NCBI GenBank assembly: GCA_032358165.1
Contig: JAALGY010000015.1
Span: 3,038,001-3,102,000 of the forward strand
Direction of reading: 5' to 3'
DNA: 64,000 bases
Source: Diplosphaera chodatii
Lineage: Eukaryota; Chlorophyta; Trebouxiophyceae; Prasiolales; Stichococcaceae
Under the pieces are notes generated by a model. That model had not been told where the DNA came from, made no database searches, and saw only the letters and a list, made by a program, of their open reading frames with translations. The translations under genes and the position numbers were made by a program. This document shows, piece after piece, positions 48,301 to 58,923 of the stretch (position 1 is its first letter; every line of letters starts with the position of its first letter).

Positions 48301-50601
48301 GCCCTCGAGCTTGTGATGCCCCTGACAATCACAGTGGCCCAATCCTGCCTTAACACGCCGATTTTCTGCCACATGCTACTACATTTGAACACACACCACG
48401 CACTGTCGATATGATGCAAAGCAGATATATGGAAAAAAAGGGTTCTGAAGTGCCGCTCACCACGTCCGCGTGTCCGAAGACCGCGTCCACGGGCCCGGCG
48501 GCCCGGACCGCGGCCTCCGTCTCGCCGCGGTCCCGGCGGTAGGGGAGCCACAGGGCGCCCAGGAAGGCGGCCGGGGCGTCGAACACGTGGATGAGAGGCG
48601 ACGCGGCCGCCAGCGGCGTCAGCGCATGCGTCAGCCCGCCCAGCGACACCTGGTGGCACGAAGTGATGTGTTGGAATTATGTCTCGTCTGGCCCACATTC
48701 ATACACCAATCATGGCTTGATGATGACTGCAGCATGTGTAGTGTGACGTATGAGTGGTACATCTGCACACAGCAGAACACCCTGCCTTATGATACTTTAC
48801 CCTGCATGCTGTTACGCTGGCAAGTGCGTCAACAATGTCAGACACACTAGCCTCAAGCAGATGTCATCACGCACTGCTGAATCACCTCCACATACAGATG
48901 TTGCCGTCTGCATGTGAAAAACATCGGAGGGTGATGCCCAGCAGTTTGAACGATAGGAGAGCCTGTCCACTGCAGGCCCCCCGGTCGTGGTTGCCGACCA
49001 GCATCAGCGCAGCGGGCACATGGGAGGCCCAGATGAGGACACGACGAGGGTAAGTGTGTAGCCACCTGGTCGTGGTTGCCGACCAGCATGAGCGTGGGCC
49101 GCGTCCAGCCCTGTAGCACCCGCAGCACCTGGTTCAGCGGCTCGACCGGCAGAGCGCCCCGCGCGTGCCAGAAGTCGCCTGCGGTTGCAAAGGTCATTGA
49201 AGTCAGGCAGTGTTGTACAAAGCTTCACAAGCTCCTCAATGTCTGTGGAACATGTCCAGCAGCACTACCTGCTGCTTGCATTTATATTATGCTACCACAA
49301 TTACGCTCGACTCTAGGGCGCTGGGTGTGTCGCTGCTGCCTGTTTGCTGCAGTTGCGACAGTGTGAGCTTCTACCACCAGTTGCTGGCACACACAAGGCA
49401 GGGCAGCTTTGCTATGCCTGCCAGCAATAACATATGTGCGTGCTTGCATGAGCAGAAAACCTGTCCAGCTCACTGAGAGTATCTTCGAGGTAACGACCTG
49501 GGACAGCTGCACTTGAGCTGCTCATGCTGCCAAGCGAACCGCAAGATGCAGAGCCCAATCAGCCTTGCATGCGAAGTGCTTGTTGGGAGCATGAGCCATA
49601 CCCGCTTCTGTAGGCATGATTCTGATAAGCAATGAAAGCCAAGGCAGGCGTGCATGCACAGCATGCGACAATTGAGTTCCAGAAATGTCGTTTCGATACT
49701 GCCACCTCCCACCCAGGAACAGGACGCCCGCGTCGCGCGCCTCCGCCTCGGCGTGCACCCGTCGCAGCACCTCCACCGCCACGCCCGCCGTGCGCGGCGC
49801 CACGTGCAGGTCCGAGAACACCACCCAGCGCTGCACGGCGGCCCAGGGCCCGGGGTCCGCCGGCAGGCAGGCCGTCAGGTCCGGCGGCGGCAGCGGCGGC
49901 TGCTCTGACTGGGGTGGACTTGCAGCAAACAGGGCCTCTGAGGCTTCCGCAGCAGCAGGCTGAGGCTGCGCCGCCGCTGCTGCCGCCGCTGCTGCCGATG
50001 CTGCTTTGGTGCGCTTCCTGCGGGTCTTGGTTGCCGGTGCAGGCGCTGAGGTGCTTGTGTCAGCCGCAGTGTCTGGTGCGGCGGCTGCTGTAGGGTTTGA
50101 AGCACTGCCGGGGACAGCAGCTGCGGAGAGGGCATCACGCTCGGCAGGGGCGTCGTCAGCGGCGGGCGCTGCCTTGGTGGACTTGCGCCTGGCACGCTTT
50201 GGTTTGCCTGCAGGGACATCAGCTGCGTCTGCTTGTGCTGGAGCCTCACCGCTGCCGGCGTGGCTACTGCTGTCATCAGTTGCGGCCTTGCGCCGTGCTG
50301 CTGCAAATGTGCGGATGCCGCGCTGGCTGCCAAGGGTGCTGGCAGTTGCAGGGGCAGCAGGTCTGAGATGCACTGCTGGCTGTGGCACTGCAGCCCACTG
50401 TTTCAAGCTGCTGCTGAATGCCAATCCTTTGCCACCGCTGTGGTGTAGCGTGCCGGCGGAGCACTTGGCAGGGGCTGCACCTGCAGCGCAGGCCCTGACT
50501 GCAAGCGGCGCTGTGACTTCGCCGTTGCAGTTTGACAGCTGTCTGGCGGCGTGGCGCAGCACAGCCGCGAGGCGGCCGCTGCCACGGGTGATAGGCTGCA
50601 T
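36302..50601 (-). CDS. SbcD-SbcC (Mre11-Rad50-type) fused nuclease, 27 exons
   Basis: Exons (minus): 50601..49713, 49178..49066, 48649..48461, 47703..47553, 47309..47156, 46584..46514, 46087..45966, 45698..45580, 45155..44999, 44306..44185, 43819..43732, 43577..43509, 43362..43270, 43030..42953, 42826..42701, 42561..42424, 42239..42090, 41671..41531, 40905..40816, 40591..40454, 40067..39949, 39531..39329, 39174..39020, 38613..38527, 38039..37875, 37534..37394, 36478..36302; 1414 aa with every phase matching. N-terminus Arg/Ala-rich, presequence-like, then a Lys/Ala-rich linker. Phosphoesterase (about 255-560): FSDLH, GDFWH, GNHD, GHAD, GHYH. ATPase: LQGYGPFR, SNGAGKS (about 630), FFGQTEVNALLE, coiled coils around CDRC (1000-1003), LSGGERRR (1321), LIVLDE-VLQHLDEEG. 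It should process DNA ends or hairpins; organelle targeting is inference. Two introns need GC donors (after 47156 and 39020). An upstream ATG at 50646 is also in frame. Confidence 0.8.
36439..36869. repeat. 96-bp tandem repeat over a 3' splice site
   Basis: Four full 96-bp units start at 36439, 36535, 36631 and 36727, with a partial fifth at 36823; they are almost identical. On the minus strand each unit reads as intron end (CTGAC, pyrimidine run, CCCGCAG) followed by the start of the last exon of the SbcD-SbcC gene (VLQHLDEEGCSR). Acceptors fall before 36478, 36574, 36670, 36766 and 36862. Since 96 is a multiple of 3 and the frame is open throughout, each choice adds 32 residues. Confidence 0.9.
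44868..45064. repeat. Duplicated exon tail with donor site
   Basis: The 3' end of the Walker A exon plus its donor (about 44998-45060) has a degraded second copy at about 44868-44920 in the following intron, sharing agcgcccacagcggcgcca and a GT donor. Confidence 0.75.
46030..46200. repeat. Duplicated exon start (CACCTC-rich)
   Basis: The acceptor and first codons of the exon starting at 46087 (VEVEVVV) recur upstream at about 46160-46200, where the minus strand reads VEVEMEVEVVLLPAD after TTCAGGG. Simple-sequence slippage may contribute. Confidence 0.55.
48983..49095. repeat. Duplicated exon tail (GNHD codons)
   Basis: A 22-nt identical block coding part of LMLVGNHD occurs at 49068-49089 (exon end) and 48983-49004 (following intron), offset 85 bp, with similarity continuing a few bases. 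Confidence 0.8.
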
Positions 50602-50646
50602 GATGTGGCGCGGCTGATGCGCTGGCACAGGCACACCAGACAGCAT

Positions 50647-51516
50647 GCCGCCGAGATGCTGCTACCGCATCACCTGTGCGTGGTCATGCAAGCTTGAAGG
50701 ACACCATCTCCACGTTAAACATCAGGGTATAAGCCTGGGTGCCAATCATGCCATGGGCGCACATGCGTGGATAGACTTGTGGACCTGTGACGCCTATAGC
50801 GACACAATCTGCCTATGATACAGCATCCACGGGCACAGCAGTCACAAGTCGTGTCTCAACGCATGTGTGCACCCATCTTTACCTGCACAACCTGTTTGGT
50901 GACACCCGATCGAGGACGAAGCATGCCGCAATCATCACCGTGAGGCGCGCTGACCCGCAGTGGGGCTCTATTTCTGGTCTGCAGTAATCGCTTTGTGTCA
51001 CGAACGCACGCAAGGTCGCACGATGCCGTCGAGGTTGGTCCAAGGGTGGCGTGTGTGTCTCGGTGTGCCCCCGTTGAGCTGCAAGGTGCTCATGCTCCCT
51101 GGAAACTGGCGGACACGCGGCGGAACTTGCAGAGCACTGTGACGTTCAGCTCATCCGCCGCCTGTAGCCACCCTTGCTTTACACGCAGGGCTGGCATGCA
51201 CTTGGTGCTATACTAATTACACCCCTATGACACAGCAGAGCTGCTGTCCTCTCTACTGCGTGCACATACATCAGCCACAGCTGTCAAGCATCGCGGCAGC
51301 ATACAACATGCGTTGAACAGCTTGTTGAGCTGGCTGTGGACGCTCCTGACACCCAGACTCAATACACTGCTACACCCTGAAACCACCAGCACCCCATATA
51401 GAGTGCTGCTACATCGCTACATACACACACTGTGGTCTACACACCAAAGTCTGATGGCACCAATTGCAGCATGCCGCCAGCGCCTTGCTGGTGTTGCATG
51501 CGTGCCACAGCAGGCG
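50647..51516. other. Intergenic, no supported gene
   Basis: 5' flank of the SbcD-SbcC gene and 3' flank of the next minus-strand gene. A minus TGTAA occurs near 51178. No gene seen. Confidence 0.4.
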
Positions 51517-53731
51517 TCACGCCAGGATGCCAGCAGCTGCCCACTTCTCCCTGACCGCCAAAACCTCCGCCTGAAAGCAAGCATGCCACGCACGCAGTCA
51601 CCCCTGATACACATGTGTTCACCACAATACACTTGGTATGTATATGGTCTGCACCAGAGGAGCACTGAGGAACATTGTATGTGCGGCAGGCTGAGCACGG
51701 TCAGTGCACCTGTAGCGTCTCGATGGACACGGCATTCTCGAGGTCCATGTACCGCAGACGCGCCAGCTGCCAAGACAGCTGCACCATGTGCGCCAACCGT
51801 GGCCCCTGTATCAAAGGCTTACTTCTACAGTGTGCATTTTGAGTATGTAGCGAGGGATGTGCATGCATGCAGGCTTCCCTTCAGCATGAGGCTTTGCCTG
51901 TACACACCTCATTGTCGTTCGCTGCTGCCGCCAGCGTGTCAGGCTTGCTGCTGTGTGGAGGAAGCGCGTCTGGCACGTGCGGCGTGTCATTGACGCTGCG
52001 CTCCAGGACGGCGATGCCACCAGCGGCTGCGGCCATGTCCAGATCCGCAGCGTGTGCAGTGCCGAGACTGTGCAGTGAGTTTCCAGCACCTGCAGCAGCA
52101 GAAACAGGACGCATAAATGCGGCTCTCCGCAGGATGATGTGAAGCACTCAAACTGGCTTTGTGCAGACCACCAGGCGCTGCTTGCTTGCAGCATGCAGGC
52201 GCAAGTGGCAGACCTTGGGGCGCAGCAGCAGGAGCGGCCTGCAGTGCATGCAGGTTCTGTAGATGGCTGAAAGCAAACAGGCCGCCAGCGCTGACGCTAC
52301 CATTCTCGTGCCCTGCAGCAGGGGTAGAATCTGCTGCTGCTGTTGCTGGTGCCGCCTCTGCTCCTATCCTGCTACTGCCGCTGCTGCTGTCGCTGCTTTT
52401 GCTGCTGCTGTGCTGGTTGTTGAACGGCACCGCCACCATTGGTGCCTCGGCAATGGCAGGCTCCTGGCCTAGGCCGCCAAAACCACCGTGCAGCCACTGG
52501 CCGGGCAGCCCAGAGCGCCGCAGAGCGTTGAGGACCCAGGTCGATGCCGTGGTAAACGCTGATCCGCACACCGCAGCGACTGCGGCAACCAGGCCCGTGC
52601 GCTGCAACAGCAGCATTCGTTGCGCATTGGATACTATTTGGTTATGTGAGCAGAGCGAGGCAGCACTGCTGCTGCTGCATGTAACACGCTACAGAGGTCA
52701 TGCATCAGTCCGCGCTGGAGGTATCAGGCCATCTGGGTCAATGGGCAAACGATGCACACCAGGGCGCCAGCAGTAAATACGACTCGGGCGACCGTCGCCA
52801 TGCCGACCTGCGGGGCAGATCAATGAGTGCATCGGCCACAGGGGTTCTCACGGTACAAGGCACCCCTGGCACCCATGCATGCGCCTACACTTTCCTGCCG
52901 CGCTACCTTTGCTGTTGTGCATGCCTTGTCAGGTATACAAACATGCAGGATGCAACGCCAACAGGAGAGAGGCACCACACCGGCAGGATGGCGCTGGTCA
53001 CATGCCACGCCAGGTTCCAGGTCCACACAGCCTGAGCTGCAGCTTCGACGGTGTGATTCCGGACAGCGCGTCTGGAGGCGCCGCTGCCTGACCATGCGAT
53101 GAGCACAGCGGCGCATGCGGCAAGCACAATGGGCGGCAGCTGAGTGATCGCTGCAGGGCGCCCGGGCAGAAGTGGCAGGGCCGCCTGCAGCAGGCCCACT
53201 GCTGCGCATGCGGCTGGGGCGATGGCGATGAAGCCGGCTGCAGGCGTCCGAGCAGCGCTGCCAGTTGTCTTCACCGCATCGGCTGCTGCATGCGCAGCTG
53301 TGATGTCAGGAGTCTGGCTGGCGCTGGTTTCGTATTGTGCGGCAGAGACGGTCGCACTCTGTGCTGCATCTACGCCAGCGGCGGTTGCGGTTGGTGCTCT
53401 GCTGACAGGGCGCGCATTCAGGCGGCCTGCTGAGCTTCCCAGGCTGCTGCTGAGGCCGCGGCTGGTGGCGCGCTGGCGGCTGCAGCTGCTGCTCGTCATG
53501 CGCATGCGCGGCGCAAACACAGCCTGCACGAATGCATTCAAAATCATGAGCATTGAACCACAGCACAGGGCAAGATATCCGTGCCGAACCTTTCCAAACC
53601 GACGCTGTTAGTGCTGGGTTCATGAGGAGGCTGACGGTCTGCACCTGGCTGCCGGGGGCAGGGCTGCTCAGCTGCGCCCTGCGGGCGCCTGGCCAGCTGT
53701 GAACAGCGCCGCTGCGAGCGTGCATCGTCAC
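51517..53731 (-). CDS. Multi-pass membrane protein, unknown family (S1)
   Basis: Seven exons (minus): 53731..53645, 53523..52981, 52807..52760, 52601..52214, 52089..51908, 51805..51710, 51570..51517; phases agree, 465 aa. The N-terminus (MTMHARSGAVHSWPGARRA...) is basic and Ser-rich, compatible with a transit peptide. Hydrophobic segments include FIAIAPAACAAVGLLQAALPLL, PPIVLAACAAVLIAW, a segment after AVWTWNL, and GLVAAVAAVCGSAF; then a Ser/Ala-rich loop and a soluble end (MVQLSWQLARLRYMDLENAVSIETLQ, AEVLAVREKWAAAGILA). The 48-nt exon (VGMATVARVVFTAGAL) and the RTG(L/M)VAA start of the next exon match the gene at 56471-57988, so the genes are paralogues. I do not recognise the family. Confidence 0.55.
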
Positions 53732-54717
53732 TGTGTCGCAACGCCTCAGTAGAACCTCTACGGTAGCTCTAGGTTATCCAACGGCGTAAGCAGGCCGCTC
53801 GTCACTCTGCGCCCTGCTGCACATGGTGGGATCACAACGAGTTGACCGGAAGGAGAGCAAACGACGCAAGGCTTCGGGCCCATCTGATCATGCAGAGGAT
53901 ACGTATGATCCATGTATATGCACTGTTTCTGATGTCAGGTATCAGAAAGTATCCTCGCCTGTTGCTGCTCGATGTGCCAGTGTGCTGATGTCCCCGAGGC
54001 TGTGCTGAAGGCAGCAGGCTTTCACTCTCGGCAGCCTCGAGTGAAGGCCAGTGGTCTCCGATACCCTCACAGCTGGCCGCCTTCGTAGCCTTTGAAGCGA
54101 TGACCGTCTGTCTGGCGCTGCGGTGCAAGAGTTTCGTCTCTCATACCTCGCCCACCTCCGTCCTGCCTCCACAGGAAGTTGCTCCTTCCAAACAGCGAGG
54201 TGCAGGCATGCTCCTGTGGCAGCTGTTGCTCGTGCTTGAACCGTAATTCTGGTGCTGGGGAACTGAAGGGTCACGCTGGATCTTGCACAGGGTCCACACA
54301 CGCCTGACCACCCAGCATATGTCCAGGCGCCGGGAGCAGGCTGCTGCTGCAGAGCTGCAGGCGCAGATGTATCTTGGGGACCCAACGTGCACGAGCAGTG
54401 CATCCGGGATTCAGCTGCAAATGCCTGGCAGGCAACTATCATGAACAACTCGCACATCATTAGAAGTATGGTATCCATGGTAGTTTGGTGTGGTCGAGCT
54501 GCATGGTGCACCGCCATTGCACAACATCTGGGCAACATACATACGCCAAGACCACTTCAAAATGTTCACGGCCTGCCACATATCATATCCAGATAAACCT
54601 TCAATTAACCATAAGCCCTCAGACGGATATTTCTAAAGAGGTATTTGGTATACTGCTCCGCACAGCGACACAGCACTGCGCGGCTCATGCCCGCCGGCTT
54701 CTCGCTCGCTCACTAAC
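53732..54717. other. Spacer with remnant similarity to 58.4 kb
   Basis: A minus-strand segment near 53985-54040 (SLLPSAQPRGHQHTG) resembles one near 58445-58500 (SLLSQHQPRGYQNAG); both lie upstream of a membrane-protein gene. It could be an unplaced 5' exon or leader. A 198-codon minus frame at 53942-54538 spans it, but I cannot support it as a gene. Confidence 0.4.
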
Positions 54718-55445
54718 TCACACAGTTGGTTGCACTGGTGTGGCTGCTGCTTTATGCGGGACAAGCTCAGCAACTCCGAGCACAAGCACAAGCAGCATAT
54801 TGTTCAGAGCCCTCCACGTGCTGACCCCGAGAAACAGTGCAATCAGTCGCTCAAATATGGTGGAGCTAGCCGTCAGCACAATCAGCAGTTGCTGCGACGA
54901 CACCCACACCAGGCAAGCACACACACCGACAGCAAGTGTGGCTAGTATCACAACCAGCACTGTCTTGATAACGACGAGTGCCTTCAGAGCTGTGCCGGAG
55001 CTCTGATGAGCAGCAGGCGCGGACACATCACGCTGGGCAGCCAAGGTTGTGACATGGCGCATGCGCCGCGCTTGCGGTACAGCAGCAGAGATCAGCGCGG
55101 TCCCCTCGATGAAAGGCTGGTGACGGTGGCCTGCTGCTTCTGAGACACCGAACCTGCTGCCGAGGCTGCTGATACTGTTGGCAAGGCGGTGAACACTGAT
55201 GAGGCGGCCCGTGCGCCAAGCAGGCACAGCCTGCACGCAGGCGGCATAGAGCTGGGTCACGCATGAGCAGCGTACACAGCACGTGAACCAATCAAGGCGG
55301 TGAGGTCATGCAGCTGAACAAACATGAAGCTCCCAAGGTGCACCTGTCTGCCTGGGACTGTGCTCATCAGCAGCGTGCTGGCGCCGGGCCGGCTGCAGGC
55401 CATGCCGCCGGGTGTGTAAGTCTGGCGCGCTAAGGCCGCTGACAT
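54718..55445 (-). CDS. Membrane protein, related to S1 and S3 (S2)
   Basis: Two exons (minus): 55445..55344 (MSAALARQTYTPGGMACSRPG..., ends PGRQ) and 55230..54718, giving 204 aa. The second exon starts with an Ala-Val after GTGCAG, as in S1 (AVFAPRM) and S3 (AAYALRT), and carries a basic N-part then hydrophobic helices (ALVVIKTVLVVILATLAVGV, MLLVLVLGVAELV). The loop between helices has diverged from S1/S3 and the conserved TWNL/VWNM motif is not seen. The stop at 54718 lies next to a possible donor (GTGAGT), so downstream exons may exist. Function unknown. Confidence 0.45.
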
Positions 55446-56470
55446 ACTATCAGGTAAACAACAATTGGAATGCCAGTGGCAACGGTCGGGCTGCAGGAAT
55501 CTCAGCGTATAGCTGCACCTGGGTGGAACACAAATCGTTGATCACGAGGCACTGCTGACGGTCAGGAGCTTGATGCGTTCATTGATGCGGTAAGCCTATC
55601 CCCAAATAATCTTCTGTCGAAATCCTCTGTTATGAAGGACGCGTGCTCACCTTGGACTGGACGGCCTGACCGCCGATGCCTTCCCAGGCTCCGCCTCAAC
55701 CAGCGGCAACTTGATGGCTGCGATGATCGGCTGGTAAATGATGATTCTTAACCGTTATAAGTTCAGCTCTGGTGCCTCGTAAGCACATGATGCCTTGTTG
55801 GCCTTGCGCTGCGCGAGATCTGTCTCGCGCACTCGTGCCGAGCTCCTGTCCTGCACTCTGTCACCTTCCATCATGCTGTCACATACTGAACATCCTCACC
55901 AAATGCCACTGCAGATTGCAGTTGCGCAAAATTAGCTTCATCAGAACATCATGCCCTCAGCTCCGCCTTGCTGCCAGCAAAGATGGACGCAGCTCTGCTG
56001 ACTCCAACTCTCAGCTGCGCAGTGCGAACCTGCCGTGCGCCACAGGCACCAGCCTCTGCATAGATCCTGCTGCGACTGCCGGGAGATCCACATGGACTTG
56101 GGACCTGCATCTTGACTGCCACATCAGCTCAGGGCAGCAACCCATGATGCACCCGGTCGCAGGTTCGGCAGCGGGGCAGCGCAGATCGCCACGGTTGCTT
56201 TGCTGCATCAGAGGTGTGATGCAGCAGCATGCACAGGCGATGCCATTGTGTACCGGTGTTGTGGAGCAGCATGCTGCACGGTGATCTGGTACAAGTCAAC
56301 GCGCAGATGTACAATGCATGGTGCTCATTCCAAACATCCACTCTGTAGCAGTTGGTGTGTTAGAGCGCACTTCATGCAACCTGGAACTTTACAATGCAAG
56401 GCGTATGCAGATTCAGTGGAGAGCAGAGCACACAGCATAGCACACAAGCAAGGCACATCTATGCCGCTGA
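55446..56470. other. Spacer, no supported gene
   Basis: Open frames on both strands (e.g. plus 55772-56284) lack domain signatures. No gene supported. Confidence 0.4.
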
Positions 56471-57988
56471 CTAGATCACTGGCCCCCGTCCAGCCCTGTA
56501 GCGCAGACGGCGCCAGTGCACATCGGACTCGTCGTCGCTGCAGTCTGCAGCGGCAAGAGCAGCATCATCACCTTGCTTGTGGCAAGCGCATGCCAAGTAC
56601 CACGGCATTGCCATCACAGGTCGCAGATGGCAGGTGAAGCAGCTACACAAAGCGCAAGTACCACATTGGCACTTGCCGCACCTGACCATTCAGGAAACAC
56701 ATGGCAGGGTGGACGCGACATGTACTGGCCGGCCTCCTCCATGCTGTCAAAAGCCTTCCTCACGGCAGCGGCATCCTCTAGCCCCTCTGCAAACATTCCC
56801 ATCTCCGCCACATGGTCGCGGCGGCCGCTGCTGCTGCTGTGCCAGGGGCTGGGCTGCCATGTCGTGGCTGGCGGCGCAAAGTCGTCAGGGTCCCGTCCTA
56901 TGTGCTCAAACAGAGCATATTGCCACCCGGGTGGCAGGCGGTGCAGCGGCAGAGCGCCCGCAATCCAACACACCAGCGTGCCGATCATCGCCGTAGATGC
57001 AGCATACCATGCCGCGACCATACCCGTGCGCTGCGTGACAGGCAGGTACATGCGTCTGCTGTGGGTGCATTCAGGAACACACATTTGTTCATTATGGTGC
57101 TTGTTGTGTTGAGCTGATGCAAGTGCACTGTGTGTTGCCTGAGCATTGCGTTGCAGGGTGAGCATTAAGTGTGCAGATCACGTACCAGAGCGCAAGCTGT
57201 GAATAGCAGCCGTGTTATTGTCGCGCTTCCAGCCTGCAAGTGGGGCAGACAAACATGATGCTATTGTCTGTCACACAATGACTGGTGCCGCTTGTGCTGG
57301 CGGCAGCATTGCGCACAAGGCGGCAGGCTCATGCATGTGCAGTAGTCTGCATGCTCGCATGATACTAAACAGCTAATTACTGCGATGCGCATATGCATGA
57401 AGTGCTGGTGTACCGTCGACTGCGCACACATTCAATCCACAGCAAGGATTGAGGATTGCAAGCAAGGCGCATCACCTGTGCTGGGAAAATTGTGCAGGTC
57501 AGCAGGTATCCCATGTTCCATACCCACATGGCCAGAGCAGCAGGTGCAACATTGCCCCTGCGCTCGTCTCCGGACTCTGACTGCATGTGCATGTAGATTT
57601 CGGGAACAAGAGCTATCCAGAACGGCAGCTGAATCTGGAGCGGCGTGAAGTGGACTGCAAATGCGTACACCACTGCCTGCGCTATCCCAGCAGCCAGACT
57701 TATGGCGGCGGCAACATCATATAGGTCGATAGCGTCGGCAGCTCCAAGAAAATTGTTGCCAGCTGCATGCCAAGCGCCAGTGACCCTCCTCACAGCTGCG
57801 CTGGCGAAGCGCTGAGCGGCAGCGGACGCTTTCTGGGGAGCCGAGGCGGTGCCACGCTGCGCCGCCACTGGGCTGACAGTGCGCCCATCCACGCGGCCTG
57901 CTGTGTTACTGCTCCTGCTGTGGAAGCTGACATTGCGGGTGGAATAATGCTGTCTGCCCCTGCTGCTGGTGCGCAAAGCATACGCAGC
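56471..57988 (-). CDS. Multi-pass membrane protein, paralogue of S1 (S3), 5' exon not placed
   Basis: Exons (minus): 57988..57476, 57233..57186, 57030..56682, 56571..56471; phases agree, 337 codons. The first listed exon starts at an acceptor (GTGCAG), so a start-codon exon must lie upstream, in 57989-58600; I could not place one in phase. A basic, Ser/Gly/Arg-rich leader is followed by helices (DVAAAISLAAGIAQAVVYAFAV, LPFWIALVPEIY, MWVWNMGYLLTCTIF), then the 48-nt exon AGSATITRLLFTACAL and RTGMVAAWYAASTAMIGTLV. The soluble C-terminus contains DAAAVRKAFDSMEEAGQYM and an acidic end (CSDDESDVHWRRLRY). Exon sizes and phases parallel S1. Family not recognised. Confidence 0.5.
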
Positions 57989-58923
57989 CTGCACAAGTGC
58001 ATGTGAGCATGTGCTGCTTCCATTGGGCAGCGCATACAGCCTGCGACCTCAAGGCGCTACAACATGTAGTTCACATCAAGTTTTGCAGCCAGAATTGCTG
58101 TGATTGTTGCACATGCATATCTGCCAAGGAGTGTGCAGCTCGCCTTTGCGGTGATGTGTGGCCGGCAGCATGCGACGCTGCAACGCGCGTACATTGTAAG
58201 CACGTGGAAATGCCTCGAAAGGAGGTCGTCAGTCGACAATACCTCCGATAGCCGCAAGCTGGCTGAAAGATCCGCTTGGTATCGCTGCACGTGGTTGGGG
58301 AGACGAAGCGCTCGGTTAGTGCGCTGGCAGTCACTGCAAAGCTGAGCATGCGATCCAGCTGCATCAGATCATGTAAAATGCACTGAAGGACTTCAGGCAC
58401 GCGCTGGGGGACCAACGCACCACGCTTCCTTGACGGCCAGCGTTCTGGTATCCCCTAGGCTGGTGCTGAGAAAGCAAGCTTTCGTGATTCGCGCCCTGGC
58501 AGCTTGGCCACTGCCTCTCGGCTCTGCTTTGAAACTTCAACAGGCCGCTGCCGAGAGCAAGACGTCGGCATCTGACGCGGTGCACCTCGGATCTTGCATG
58601 CGAGTGCCTCGCCCAGGACCGTCCTGCATCCAGCTTCCAGCTGGTTCACCATGGCAGCAAGCTTGGGGTGCTAACGATTGCATGTCAGTCATGTCCGATC
58701 GCCTCCTCAGATGACCAGCATACATCTGTGCGACCTGCATTCGGCGGAAGTCCCCTCAGCGCAGATGCTGTGAACAACACTGTGCGCATCCCTGCCGCAT
58801 GCGCCGCAAGCCTGTCCTTGCTCAACCTTGTGTGGACCCGACTGTGATCGTCTTGGTGTCTGCCTGGGGTCTCGCTGCATGCCACTGTCGTGCACAGCAG
58901 GGGTCTGAGGAAAGCAAGCCGTC
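57989..58923. other. Divergent spacer with unplaced 5' exon
   Basis: Should contain the first exon and promoter of the membrane protein gene (minus) and the EMC10 promoter (plus). A minus ATG near 58345-58360 opens a transit-peptide-like frame (MLSFAVTASALTERF), but its donor phase does not fit the next exon. Confidence 0.4.

Noticed and set aside
50006..50617. 203-codon plus-strand frame opposite the SbcD-SbcC first exon
   Set aside because: High GC keeps the antisense of the low-complexity Ala/Lys linker open; no start context, domain or splicing supports it.
53942..54538. 198-codon minus frame with a Met-rich hydrophobic start
   Set aside because: No homology to the neighbouring membrane family except a short stretch, and no consistent acceptor or donor.
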